DNA from: a virus
Direction: 5' to 3' (one strand)
Virus record (IMG/VR): IMGVR_UViG_3300031997_000010
Span: 1-57,711 of that record
Length of the DNA stretch: 57,711 bases
This document shows, one piece after another, positions 52,549 through 57,711 of the stretch. The first letter of the stretch is position 1; each line of letters opens with the position of its first letter. Under the pieces are notes generated by a model. It saw only the letters and a list, made by a program, of their open reading frames with translations, did not search any database and had not been told where the DNA came from. Both the position numbers and the translations under genes were made by a program.

Positions 52549-52842
52549 ATGGATGCCATCGTAACAATCTTTTTACAACAAGGCCCGCTTGGCCTCATCG
52601 CGGGCCTTTTCATTTTCTTATATATGCAAGAGCGTACCAAAAATACCGACTTACAAGCTAAAATGCATGAGATTCAACAGCACAACTATTCGACTCTCGA
52701 CAAGGTACGTGAGAGCCAAATAAAGCGCGAACAAGAAGTCGCAGGTACGTTCGAGGAATACGGCAAGGGTGTTGTTGAGGCCGTACACCACGCCACGCTA
52801 GTTGCTGAAGAACTCCGGAGGCTTCATGGTGGTCATAAATAA
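52549..52842 (+). CDS. Membrane protein with coiled-coil tail
   Basis: A 97-residue product with one N-terminal membrane segment (about 3-26, FLQQGPLGLIAGLFIFLY), then a long charged helix. It starts directly after the previous stop (TAAATG). Such proteins include holins, inner-membrane spanins and superinfection factors. An intrinsic-terminator-like hairpin sits inside its first codons (52580-52608). No ribosome site of its own is evident, so translation may depend on the upstream gene. Confidence 0.55.
   Translation: MDAIVTIFLQQGPLGLIAGLFIFLYMQERTKNTDLQAKMHEIQQHNYSTLDKVRESQIKREQEVAGTFEEYGKGVVEAVHHATLVAEELRRLHGGHK
52580..52616 (+). terminator. Terminator-like hairpin inside a coding region
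   Basis: Perfect 9-bp stem AAGGCCCGC / GCGGGCCTT (52580-52588, 52600-52608) followed by TTCATTTT. It lies within codons 11-20 of the 97-residue membrane-protein gene. Confidence 0.65.
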
Positions 52843-53134
52843 AGATCTCACGGCTCTCGACCTTGAGTATCACAATAAACAACGTGCTCACGAACAAGCG
52901 CGTGAAATTAACCGGGGTTTGACACGGTTAAAAAAGATTTCTACGCGCCCGATTCTACAGAAGAAAGCCGCCGTCGACATAGATAAAACCGGTAATTTTA
53001 TCGTCGTACCTATCGGTGAGCTTCAAGCGAAGAATATCGAAGAAGCACTCAGCGAAGCCGGTAAATCCTGTAGTGAGCCTCCTACAATATCTAAGAAAGC
53101 TAAAAAAACCTGGTTTAAATGGGGCTCTAAGTAA
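52826..53134 (+). CDS. Small hypothetical protein
   Basis: A 102-residue charged product from ATG 52826, with GGAGG 6 nt upstream; an earlier in-frame start at 52802 is less well supported. It overlaps the preceding gene by 17 nt. Helical N-terminus (EQAREINRGLTRLKKIST) and basic C-terminus. A weak inverted repeat (TAAGACT / AGTCTTA) follows the stop. No family is recognised. Confidence 0.5.
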   Translation: MVVINKDLTALDLEYHNKQRAHEQAREINRGLTRLKKISTRPILQKKAAVDIDKTGNFIVVPIGELQAKNIEEALSEAGKSCSEPPTISKKAKKTWFKWGSK

Positions 53135-53200
53135 GACTTCCGGTTCCGGTACCTGTCAGAGTCTTATTAGTTGCAGGACCCAAGGTTGCGCCGAAAGGTG

Positions 53201-53392
53201 TTACGGGAGCTCATTGTCACCGGGACATTCATGCTGGTCGACGCATGCGGTCTTGAAATGCTCTACGATCGCTTCCGCTACTGCCTCTGTAAACTTCTCA
53301 GTAATACGCTTCGCTTTCTTGGGTATCTTACCCATCTTGCTTTCTAATTTCGAATACAAGAGATCAGCTAACGTATTACTTGAGAGAGCCAT
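53201..53392 (-). CDS. Small hypothetical protein
   Basis: A 63-residue helical product (KAKRITEKFTEAVAEAIVEH) with two cysteines and a His near its end. Its ATG overlaps the stop of the zinc-ribbon gene before it (TAATG), so it is coupled. No family is recognised. Confidence 0.5.
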   Translation of the reverse strand: MALSSNTLADLLYSKLESKMGKIPKKAKRITEKFTEAVAEAIVEHFKTACVDQHECPGDNELP

Positions 53393-53664
53393 TACTTACT
53401 CGCTTTCGGAATATGCATAGAGACTTGTGTCTCTTTTTTCTCAGCGGGGCGTGCGTGTGAGTGTACATATCCTGCCTTGAGTCTTTTAGAACCGGGATAC
53501 GCCATGATTACGTGCGTAGGCAGTGCGAAGGTGCTCGGTAGTTTCTTGAAGCCCTCTATGTTTTCGCAATGCAAACACTTATCAGGCACGCCTTCGACGC
53601 CTTCCACGTAGTCAGCGAAGGTCTCACCGCACTTACTGCATTCGAAATCGTAATGCTTCAGCAT
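53392..53664 (-). CDS. FmdB-like zinc-ribbon protein
   Basis: A 90-residue product from ATG 53664 with AGGG upstream. HYDFECSKCGETFADYVE followed by DKCLHCENIEGF is the four-cysteine ribbon of the FmdB family of putative regulators. The remainder is basic and flexible. Phages carry such ribbons often; the target is not known. Confidence 0.65.
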   Translation of the reverse strand: MLKHYDFECSKCGETFADYVEGVEGVPDKCLHCENIEGFKKLPSTFALPTHVIMAYPGSKRLKAGYVHSHARPAEKKETQVSMHIPKASK

Positions 53665-53672
53665 GGCCAACC

Positions 53673-54065
53673 CTAGCGCAACGCGCGGCGCTGGGGAAGC
53701 GTGTCAGCCGTACTTCGGAAAATATCGTCATCGTCCAGGTCGTCATCACCGCGCTCGGCTCGACGTATGTCGAATTCTTCCTGTTTTGAAGCGCGTATCT
53801 CGGTGTATTTGGCGTAAATCTCTTGCAGGATTTCAATGGCGGCCGGGATTGCGTGCATGGGCAAGTGCCTGTTCATGTCGATGACTTGACCGTTGTCATC
53901 AATACGTGCTGCGCTTAGCGCACATGAATACTTAGGGACTGGAAGGGGTAATTCATTTACTTCTACAACAACACTGCTTCGTACGCGGCGCTCTACTGCA
54001 CGCCATGTTTTGTGGGTTTGTGGGCTAAACTTACGGTTAGGACTTCTAGTCTTATCATATACCAT
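53673..54065 (-). CDS. Hypothetical protein with acidic C-terminus
   Basis: A 130-residue product from ATG 54065, chosen because GGAG lies 9 nt upstream; ATG 54098 in frame begins 3 nt after the tRNA-Lys 3' end and is possible. The N-terminus is basic, the middle folded (PMHAIPAAIEILQEIYAKYT), and the end has an Asp-rich run (DDDLDDDDIF). No family is recognised. Confidence 0.55.
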   Translation of the reverse strand: MVYDKTRSPNRKFSPQTHKTWRAVERRVRSSVVVEVNELPLPVPKYSCALSAARIDDNGQVIDMNRHLPMHAIPAAIEILQEIYAKYTEIRASKQEEFDIRRAERGDDDLDDDDIFRSTADTLPQRRALR

Positions 54066-54100
54066 TGACTGATTCTCCACGATTATTCTACGTAGCATAG

Positions 54101-54173
54101 TGGGACCACCGAGATTTGAACTCGAACCGCACGGATTAAAAATCCGGTGTGCTACCATTAACACCATGATCCC
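54101..54173 (-). tRNA. tRNA-Lys (anticodon TTT)
   Basis: Complete cloverleaf on the minus strand: acceptor GGGATCA / TGGTCCC, D-stem GTGT / GCAC, anticodon loop TTTTTAA, T-loop TTCAAAT, discriminator A. CCA is not encoded. The anticodon stem has one mismatch at its outer pair (27-43). Confidence 0.85.
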
Positions 54174-54564
54174 TGAACACAGCCCTGCTTGCACGGAAAC
54201 ATCTCTCAGAGCGCTCTACGCAGTGAAAGATGCTCTACGCCGCGGGGCGTTAGTTGAGGCTAGTAATTTTGTTTTTGATACATTGGCTATTATCCAGAAT
54301 GAATTTGATGGATGTTATCGCACTGACCCAGTGCTCCCGTTTATGCGGGACTATTTTATAGAACTAAATACTGCAATCAGTTCGATTATTAAGGTTACAC
54401 CGGAAGTAAAGAAAGCGCAAGCTCAGCGCTTGATCTCTTGCATTGACCAGACCCTGCAAGATGTCAGTGCTGCAACCGCTGCTTTACCCGTGTACCGTAC
54501 CGAAGAAGGCAGGCCTGACCGGCTAGACAAGGAATACCTGCTCAGCCTCTACGGGAACAGGTAA
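54166..54564 (+). CDS. Hypothetical protein overlapping a tRNA gene
   Basis: A 132-residue helical product on the plus strand from ATG 54166, whose first 8 nt overlap the 5' end of tRNA-Lys on the other strand; a GTG at 54223 is an alternative start without overlap. The 3' end overlaps the convergent pyrimidine-dimer-glycosylase-like gene by 42 nt. It is the only coding candidate in this 350-bp stretch and shows protein-like composition (QAQRLISCIDQTLQDVSAAT). No family is recognised and no ribosome site is clear. Confidence 0.45.
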   Translation: MIPEHSPACTETSLRALYAVKDALRRGALVEASNFVFDTLAIIQNEFDGCYRTDPVLPFMRDYFIELNTAISSIIKVTPEVKKAQAQRLISCIDQTLQDVSAATAALPVYRTEEGRPDRLDKEYLLSLYGNR

Positions 54565-55008
54565 CTCTAGCGGCGGAGGCCAGTAGTAGCCGGGTATATC
54601 GACCGGCTGGTAATAAGCGAAGCTACGCGCCAGCTTACTAAATATAGGCTTGTAGTGTGCCGGATCTTTATACACCAACATGGCACGATGCCGTTCGTGG
54701 AAGGTTGGTGTGCCGAGCCAGTAAGGAGAATCTGGCTCGCCCTTAGCCATTTCGAAGGCTGAAGGGTCTAGCATCATATTGTGCTTATAACCTCGTCGTT
54801 TCCATTCTTCGACGATGGTGTAGTAATATTTAATCAGATATTGCGAATGTCCGCGCCACATTTTAACGGCAGGATGGTTTTTCCATCCACCACCCTTGTG
54901 TAACGCGAGTAGTATTTGTTTACACTCGACGCGCTGATTACCTAAGCGCCGTCTATCTAAAATACTAGCCGTTAACGTAAAGTCTTCGAACGGCAAGAAG
55001 GTTTGCAC
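54523..55008 (-). CDS. Pyrimidine-dimer-glycosylase-family protein
   Basis: A 161-residue product from GTG 55008, directly after the stop of the 52-residue gene. MQTFLPFEDFTLTASILDRR, then LGNQRVECKQILLAL and WKNHPAVKMWRGH, matches the MSMEG_6728-like group, which I place in the pyrimidine dimer DNA glycosylase family (relatives of T4 endonuclease V). The predicted role is removing UV-damaged bases by glycosylase/lyase chemistry. Family membership is clear to me; activity in this branch is not established. Confidence 0.7.
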   Translation of the reverse strand: MQTFLPFEDFTLTASILDRRRLGNQRVECKQILLALHKGGGWKNHPAVKMWRGHSQYLIKYYYTIVEEWKRRGYKHNMMLDPSAFEMAKGEPDSPYWLGTPTFHERHRAMLVYKDPAHYKPIFSKLARSFAYYQPVDIPGYYWPPPLELPVPVEAEQVFLV

Positions 55009-55167
55009 TTACTGCCAGGTGCCGCGATTGCCTTTCACCGCAGGCTTACGGTCCTTCTTGTTACCGTGGCACCAGCGATGCACCGTGTCTGCAATACCGT
55101 GCGCTTCTGTCTTGCACTTATTGCACGTGACAGACTTCGCACCACTGGGTCGCTTTGATTTAGCCAT
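55009..55167 (-). CDS. Basic zinc-finger-like miniprotein (52 aa)
   Basis: A 52-residue product from ATG 55167, with AGGAG 7 nt upstream. It contains TCNKCKTEAHG and later HRWCHG, a possible metal site of three Cys and one or more His; it is rich in Lys and Arg. It lies between tRNA-Met and the glycosylase-family gene, whose GTG directly follows its stop. Nucleic-acid binding is likely from charge. Confidence 0.65.
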   Translation of the reverse strand: MAKSKRPSGAKSVTCNKCKTEAHGIADTVHRWCHGNKKDRKPAVKGNRGTWQ

Positions 55168-55192
55168 TGCATTCTCCTATTAAATAAAGGGG

Positions 55193-55265
55193 TGGGCCCG
55201 GTCGGACTCGAACCGACAACGTTCCCGTTATGAGCGGGGGGCGCTGACCATTGCGCTACGGACCC
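55193..55265 (-). tRNA. tRNA with anticodon CAT (Met or Ile2)
   Basis: Minus-strand cloverleaf: acceptor GGGTCCG / CGGGCCC, D-stem GCGC / GCGC, anticodon loop CTCATAA, T-loop TTCGAGT, discriminator A, no CCA. G1-C72 pairing and lack of the GGG/CCC anticodon stem argue against an initiator. Elongator Met and lysidine-type Ile2 cannot be told apart by eye. One mismatch at 27-43. Confidence 0.85.
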
Positions 55266-55308
55266 TAAAAACAACAAACTCCAAAGGGGAAAAGCAGTCG
55301 CCTTGCTG

Positions 55309-55344
55309 CTACATTCTTATACCCTCTTTATGCTGACTTTTACG
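55309..55344 (-). promoter_or_regulatory. Bipartite minus-strand promoter, copy 4
   Basis: On the minus strand: CGTAAA (55339-55344), 17 nt, TATAAG (55316-55321), then AATGTAG. About 45 nt upstream of tRNA-Met; a small leader hairpin (AGCAG...CTGCT) follows the box. Confidence 0.75.
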
Positions 55345-55354
55345 AGACTTAGCT

Positions 55355-55549
55355 TTAATCAAGGTCGATGTCAACGTTTTCATCGTCTTCATCGGTAACC
55401 TTTACGTGCGTAAGCCTCAAAACGTAAGTATTACCCACGTTATCTTCTACGTCGAATACTGCATAATCCGGTTTGGCAACCTTTATACTTATCTGAATGT
55501 GGTCTTGCAGCGTATCTTCCAGAAATGCCGCTAATTCCCTGGTATTCAT
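55355..55549 (-). CDS. Small acidic hypothetical protein
   Basis: A 64-residue product with AGGGGG upstream of ATG 55549. It has a folded alpha/beta pattern (ISIKVAKPDYAVFDVEDN) and an acidic end (DEDDENVDIDLD). It follows the lysozyme-like gene with a 9-nt gap. No family is recognised. Confidence 0.6.
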   Translation of the reverse strand: MNTRELAAFLEDTLQDHIQISIKVAKPDYAVFDVEDNVGNTYVLRLTHVKVTDEDDENVDIDLD

Positions 55550-55558
55550 ACAAACCCC

Positions 55559-56428
55559 CTAGCTCCGCGTCGGGAATATAGAACCTACGCCTATGAACAG
55601 GCTCTTGGGCCACAGTCCCGATGCGAGCGCTGCGTTGTAAGTGCGCGTGTAGCGTACTTCCCAGTTCCCAAACGAGTTTGAAGCCAAGTGGGCTATAAGG
55701 GCAACAGCAAAGGGTTTTCCGCTCTTGCTTTTACTTAGAGTCTTGACGAGCTCATCGCGTGCGGGCGCAGGGGCGTTTACGGAATAGCAGTGATATACGC
55801 ACATTGCTAAGTCCTCTTCAGGACTTAAATCTGTCAGAGTGCGGGGTTCGCGTCCTTGGTAGAATAAATTCTCAACGTCTTTTTGCGTTTGTAACAACCA
55901 GTTAATCGCATAGTTCTTTTGAGCATCGAACGTAGCCGGCGACGCTAATAGTTTATGGTGTAGCAACGCCCAGCGCTTTGCCTTCTCCCACGCTTCGCCC
56001 TCTTTGGGTACCGCGCCGTTAATAGGCGTGAACGTGTTACGTATCTCTGCGCCAGGTACGCTATTACCCGTGTTTTTATTCTTTAAAGTTGCATTCTGGG
56101 TAACCGCCCAGCGCTGCGCATTATACGCTGCCCATAGATCGAGTAATTCCGGTGGATTCAACGTGGTAACTTCGATATGGCGCAGTAGTGCAAAAAATGA
56201 CCCTTGGGCTAAATCCCTAGGCTGTACAGCGATGTTGTGCAGCGGGCCCCCCGACATAGCCGCGCCATCGTAGCTTTGTACCGAACCGTATGTCGGTGCC
56301 TCGATCATCGCCGTTAAATAAAAAGCATGGTCCATGTGAAAATTGGACGTGGGTTTAGGCACAGGCACGGTGCCATCTATCTTGCAGCCTGCGTACTCTT
56401 TGTACTTAACCCACGTCACTATTGTCAT
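55559..56428 (-). CDS. Possible lysozyme-like protein
   Basis: A 289-residue product. Residues about 36-75 (AMIEAPTYGSVQSYDGAAMS, then GGPLHN) resemble the E...YD.A.xS.G pattern seen in some phage peptidoglycan hydrolases, with the Glu as a candidate catalyst. The rest is helical and Trp-rich. No signal peptide is visible. It overlaps the upstream 83-residue gene by 4 nt. This family call is from memory of a pattern and could be wrong; it may instead be a virion or hypothetical protein. Confidence 0.4.
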   Translation of the reverse strand: MTIVTWVKYKEYAGCKIDGTVPVPKPTSNFHMDHAFYLTAMIEAPTYGSVQSYDGAAMSGGPLHNIAVQPRDLAQGSFFALLRHIEVTTLNPPELLDLWAAYNAQRWAVTQNATLKNKNTGNSVPGAEIRNTFTPINGAVPKEGEAWEKAKRWALLHHKLLASPATFDAQKNYAINWLLQTQKDVENLFYQGREPRTLTDLSPEEDLAMCVYHCYSVNAPAPARDELVKTLSKSKSGKPFAVALIAHLASNSFGNWEVRYTRTYNAALASGLWPKSLFIGVGSIFPTRS

Positions 56429-56676
56429 GGCGCCTTGTCCTGTAATTGTTTTTTCAAGTATTCAACTTGATTACGTAGTATAGAGAGTGACGTTTCTAGG
56501 TCTTTAGTATAGCCTGCGCCTTCCTCATACAGGTTAGCGAGCCAATATACGAGCACGCCGCGGACGGCTTCGCGCCATTTCTCACGATCAGCACTTTGAT
56601 CAACGGTGCGCTCGATGTCTGCCCTTACCATCTCTAAGTGGTTGAGAACCATTCGGGTTTTTCGATCTTGCGGCAC
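56425..56676 (-). CDS. Small coiled-coil protein
   Basis: An 83-residue product from GTG 56676, helical throughout, with a heptad-like end (LSILRNQVEYLKKQLQDK). It overlaps the next gene (ATGA type), so the two are coupled. It has no membrane segment. No family is recognised. Confidence 0.5.
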   Translation of the reverse strand: MPQDRKTRMVLNHLEMVRADIERTVDQSADREKWREAVRGVLVYWLANLYEEGAGYTKDLETSLSILRNQVEYLKKQLQDKAP

Positions 56677-56715
56677 ATCTTAGCCTAACCGCTATAGCCT
56701 AGAATAGCAACGTAT

Positions 56716-56949
56716 CTAAGAATTCTGGAGCGTGTATATTCCCGCAGATGTCGAGCGTCTCGGTGCGAGCCGTAGTACTGGATTTCCTGTAACTAACGCA
56801 TCAACGCATAACAATCTGTGCTTTTTGCTAAGCGGCATCCACTTAGCTATATAAAATATTGTACGCCCTTGAAGGGTTAGAATTAAATTCACATCTTTGT
56901 ATTGAAAATGCCCCCTAAGATAATTCGATATATCTACTGGTACGCCCAT
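56716..56949 (-). CDS. Small hypothetical protein after tRNA-Gln
   Basis: A 77-residue product from ATG 56949, with a GGGGGGG run 8 nt upstream serving as a possible ribosome site; a longer frame would run back through tRNA-Gln and is rejected. Mixed composition (YKDVNLILTLQGRTIFYIAK). It lies 17 nt from the tRNA. No family is recognised. Confidence 0.45.
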   Translation of the reverse strand: MGVPVDISNYLRGHFQYKDVNLILTLQGRTIFYIAKWMPLSKKHRLLCVDALVTGNPVLRLAPRRSTSAGIYTLQNS

Positions 56950-56966
56950 AGCGTTACCCCCCCCGG

Positions 56967-57039
56967 TTCGGGATGAGGGAATCGAACCCCCGTGACCAGA
57001 GTCAAAGTCTGGCATCTTAAACCGCTAGATGAATCCCGA
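56967..57039 (-). tRNA. tRNA-Gln (anticodon TTG)
   Basis: Complete cloverleaf on the minus strand: acceptor TCGGGAT / ATCCCGA, D-stem ATCT / AGAT, anticodon stem CCAGA / TCTGG with loop CTTTGAC, T-stem GGGGG / CCCTC with loop TTCGATT, discriminator A, no full CCA. Confidence 0.9.
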
Positions 57040-57066
57040 ATACTGAACTAAAAAATTACCATCTAA

Positions 57067-57095
57067 AGGAAACCAAGCGCAAGCCTTGATTTCCT
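57067..57095 (-). terminator. Hairpin after the 135-residue gene
   Basis: Eleven-nt arms AGGAAACCAAG / CTTGATTTCCT with one mismatch and a 7-nt loop, between the stop at 57122 and tRNA-Gln. On the minus strand a T-containing stretch follows, including a TTTTTT run about 15 nt on; a moderate terminator or a processing signal for the tRNA. Confidence 0.5.
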
Positions 57096-57121
57096 CGAAC
57101 ACCGAAGTGCTCTAGAGTTAT

Positions 57122-57529
57122 TCAGCCGATGCCGACGCCGCGCATGTTGGTCGTGGGTTGCGACCGACCAGTGCTGAGCACTTCAATGTTCCGAACCAAT
57201 TGCTTGAGGTTCGAAACGGAGCTGTACGACACCACCGAGCTGTCCAGCCGGTGCGCGTGCTCAGCAAGGCGCGAGGCCTTGCGGATCATGTCAAGCTGGT
57301 TCTGCGCCGAGCGCGGCCCCACCTTGTGGGTCCCGCGAGGTCCGCGGCTCTCACCGCCAACGGCGCACGCCTGACAGTTGCGGCTGTAGAGCCGCAGCGC
57401 CTTGGCTCGCTCGGTGCGGTCGGACCCGCGCTCCCACGACGAAATGTCGCGGTCGATATCGACAAGTTGCATCGCAAGAATGGTCAGGAAAAGAGCCGAG
57501 AAAAGATCGTTGCTATTGTTGGTGCTCAT
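57122..57529 (-). CDS. Hypothetical protein with N-terminal hydrophobic segment
   Basis: A 135-residue product from ATG 57529 with GGAG 6 nt upstream. Residues about 7-22 are hydrophobic (DLFSALFLTILAMQLVD), a possible membrane anchor; the rest is basic with a CQAC pair near residue 52 and helical parts. First gene after bipartite promoter copy 5. No family is recognised. Confidence 0.55.
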   Translation of the reverse strand: MSTNNSNDLFSALFLTILAMQLVDIDRDISSWERGSDRTERAKALRLYSRNCQACAVGGESRGPRGTHKVGPRSAQNQLDMIRKASRLAEHAHRLDSSVVSYSSVSNLKQLVRNIEVLSTGRSQPTTNMRGVGIG

Positions 57530-57571
57530 GGTCATCTCCGTTAATGAGTGGTTCCGAGTGTTCAATATGAA

Positions 57572-57623
57572 GAACATTAATGTTCCTCTATATTGTTATA
57601 CCAGGAAATGTGCTCATTTTATG
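57572..57623 (-). promoter_or_regulatory. Bipartite minus-strand promoter, copy 5, with palindromic site
   Basis: On the minus strand: CATAAA (57618-57623), 17 nt, TATAAC (57595-57600), then AATATAG. A perfect 14-bp palindrome GAACATTAATGTTC (57572-57585) lies just after the expected start of transcription and could be an operator. The start codon at 57529 is about 60 nt on. Confidence 0.75.
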
Positions 57624-57670
57624 ACTACGAAGAATGCCCTGAACACCACTCATAAATCTCTTGAGGAGAC

Positions 57671-57711
57671 ATGATGTCTTTGACCAACATGAAGAACGTA
57701 CCTATAGAACC
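57671..57711 (+). CDS. Start of a plus-strand gene cut by the window end
   Basis: ATG 57671 (or 57674) preceded by GAGGAG opens a frame of 13 codons that runs off the window. Too short to name. Confidence 0.45.
   Translation, partial: MMSLTNMKNVPIE

Noticed and set aside
53132-53166. TAAGACT / AGTCTTA inverted repeat as a terminator
   Set aside because: The stem is only 7 bp with a 21-nt loop and no T run, so I mention it only with its gene.
54066-54194. N-terminal extension of the 130-residue protein through tRNA-Lys
   Set aside because: It would translate the tRNA; a supported start lies at 54065.
55035-55277. 80-codon minus-strand frame covering tRNA-Met and the 52-residue gene
   Set aside because: It runs through the whole tRNA; the 52-residue frame has AGGAG and a Cys/His motif and is preferred.
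54101-57039. tRNA genes as integration (att) sites
   Set aside because: No integrase and no repeated tRNA fragment; the tRNAs are complete and spread through a lytic-type region.

Overview
The window is a continuous stretch of a large tailed-phage genome with a contractile tail (myovirus morphology), cut at both ends inside or next to genes. It holds a portal, a head-maturation protease, scaffold-like proteins, an HK97-type major capsid protein, a large tail sheath, a tail tube and a spike-like protein. It also holds a phage replication set, three tRNA genes and phage-encoded transcription proteins. There are no integrase, transposase or CRISPR signals. Strong AGGAGG-type ribosome sites and some TTG/GTG starts fit a bacterial host; its identity cannot be read from the sequence.

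Left arm (1-12843, almost all minus strand): replication, repair and expression control. In transcription order from the right there are an SF2/SNF2-like helicase, a small acidic protein, a Cas4/RecB-like nuclease, a hypothetical gene, a zinc-ribbon miniprotein, two small genes and a ParB-like protein. A plus-strand sigma-70-family factor follows, then minus-strand genes for a putative ssDNA-binding protein, a second Cas4/RecB-like nuclease, a primase-helicase, and a UDG-domain/family A DNA polymerase fusion cut by the window edge.

Middle (12869-49423, plus strand except 15170-15895): portal, then a cellular-type multisubunit RNA polymerase in an unusual form. Beta and the N-terminal half of beta-prime are one 1468-residue protein. 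The C-terminal half of beta-prime (trigger loop, second zinc site) is a separate 603-residue protein. Three small genes lie between them, one of them holin-like. Head genes, neck and tail proteins, a zinc-metalloprotease/pyrophosphatase-like polyvalent protein, a duplicated tail gene whose second copy has a collagen-like extension, a patatin phospholipase, sheath, tube and spike follow.

Right arm (49401-57711, mixed strands, mainly minus): small membrane proteins, two more virion-type genes, zinc ribbons, a pyrimidine-dimer-glycosylase family protein, a possible lysozyme-like protein, and tRNA-Lys(TTT), tRNA-Met/Ile2(CAT) and tRNA-Gln(TTG).

Two promoter classes separate by strand. Five near-identical bipartite elements (CATAAA-like box, exactly 17 nt, TATAAC/TAAAAG-like box) all point to the minus strand and sit ahead of minus-strand genes. 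Four TTG...TATAAT-like elements, of varying quality, precede plus-strand genes, including the RNA polymerase and the sheath. Together with the phage sigma factor and polymerase this suggests a self-contained transcription programme, which is the most interesting system in the window.
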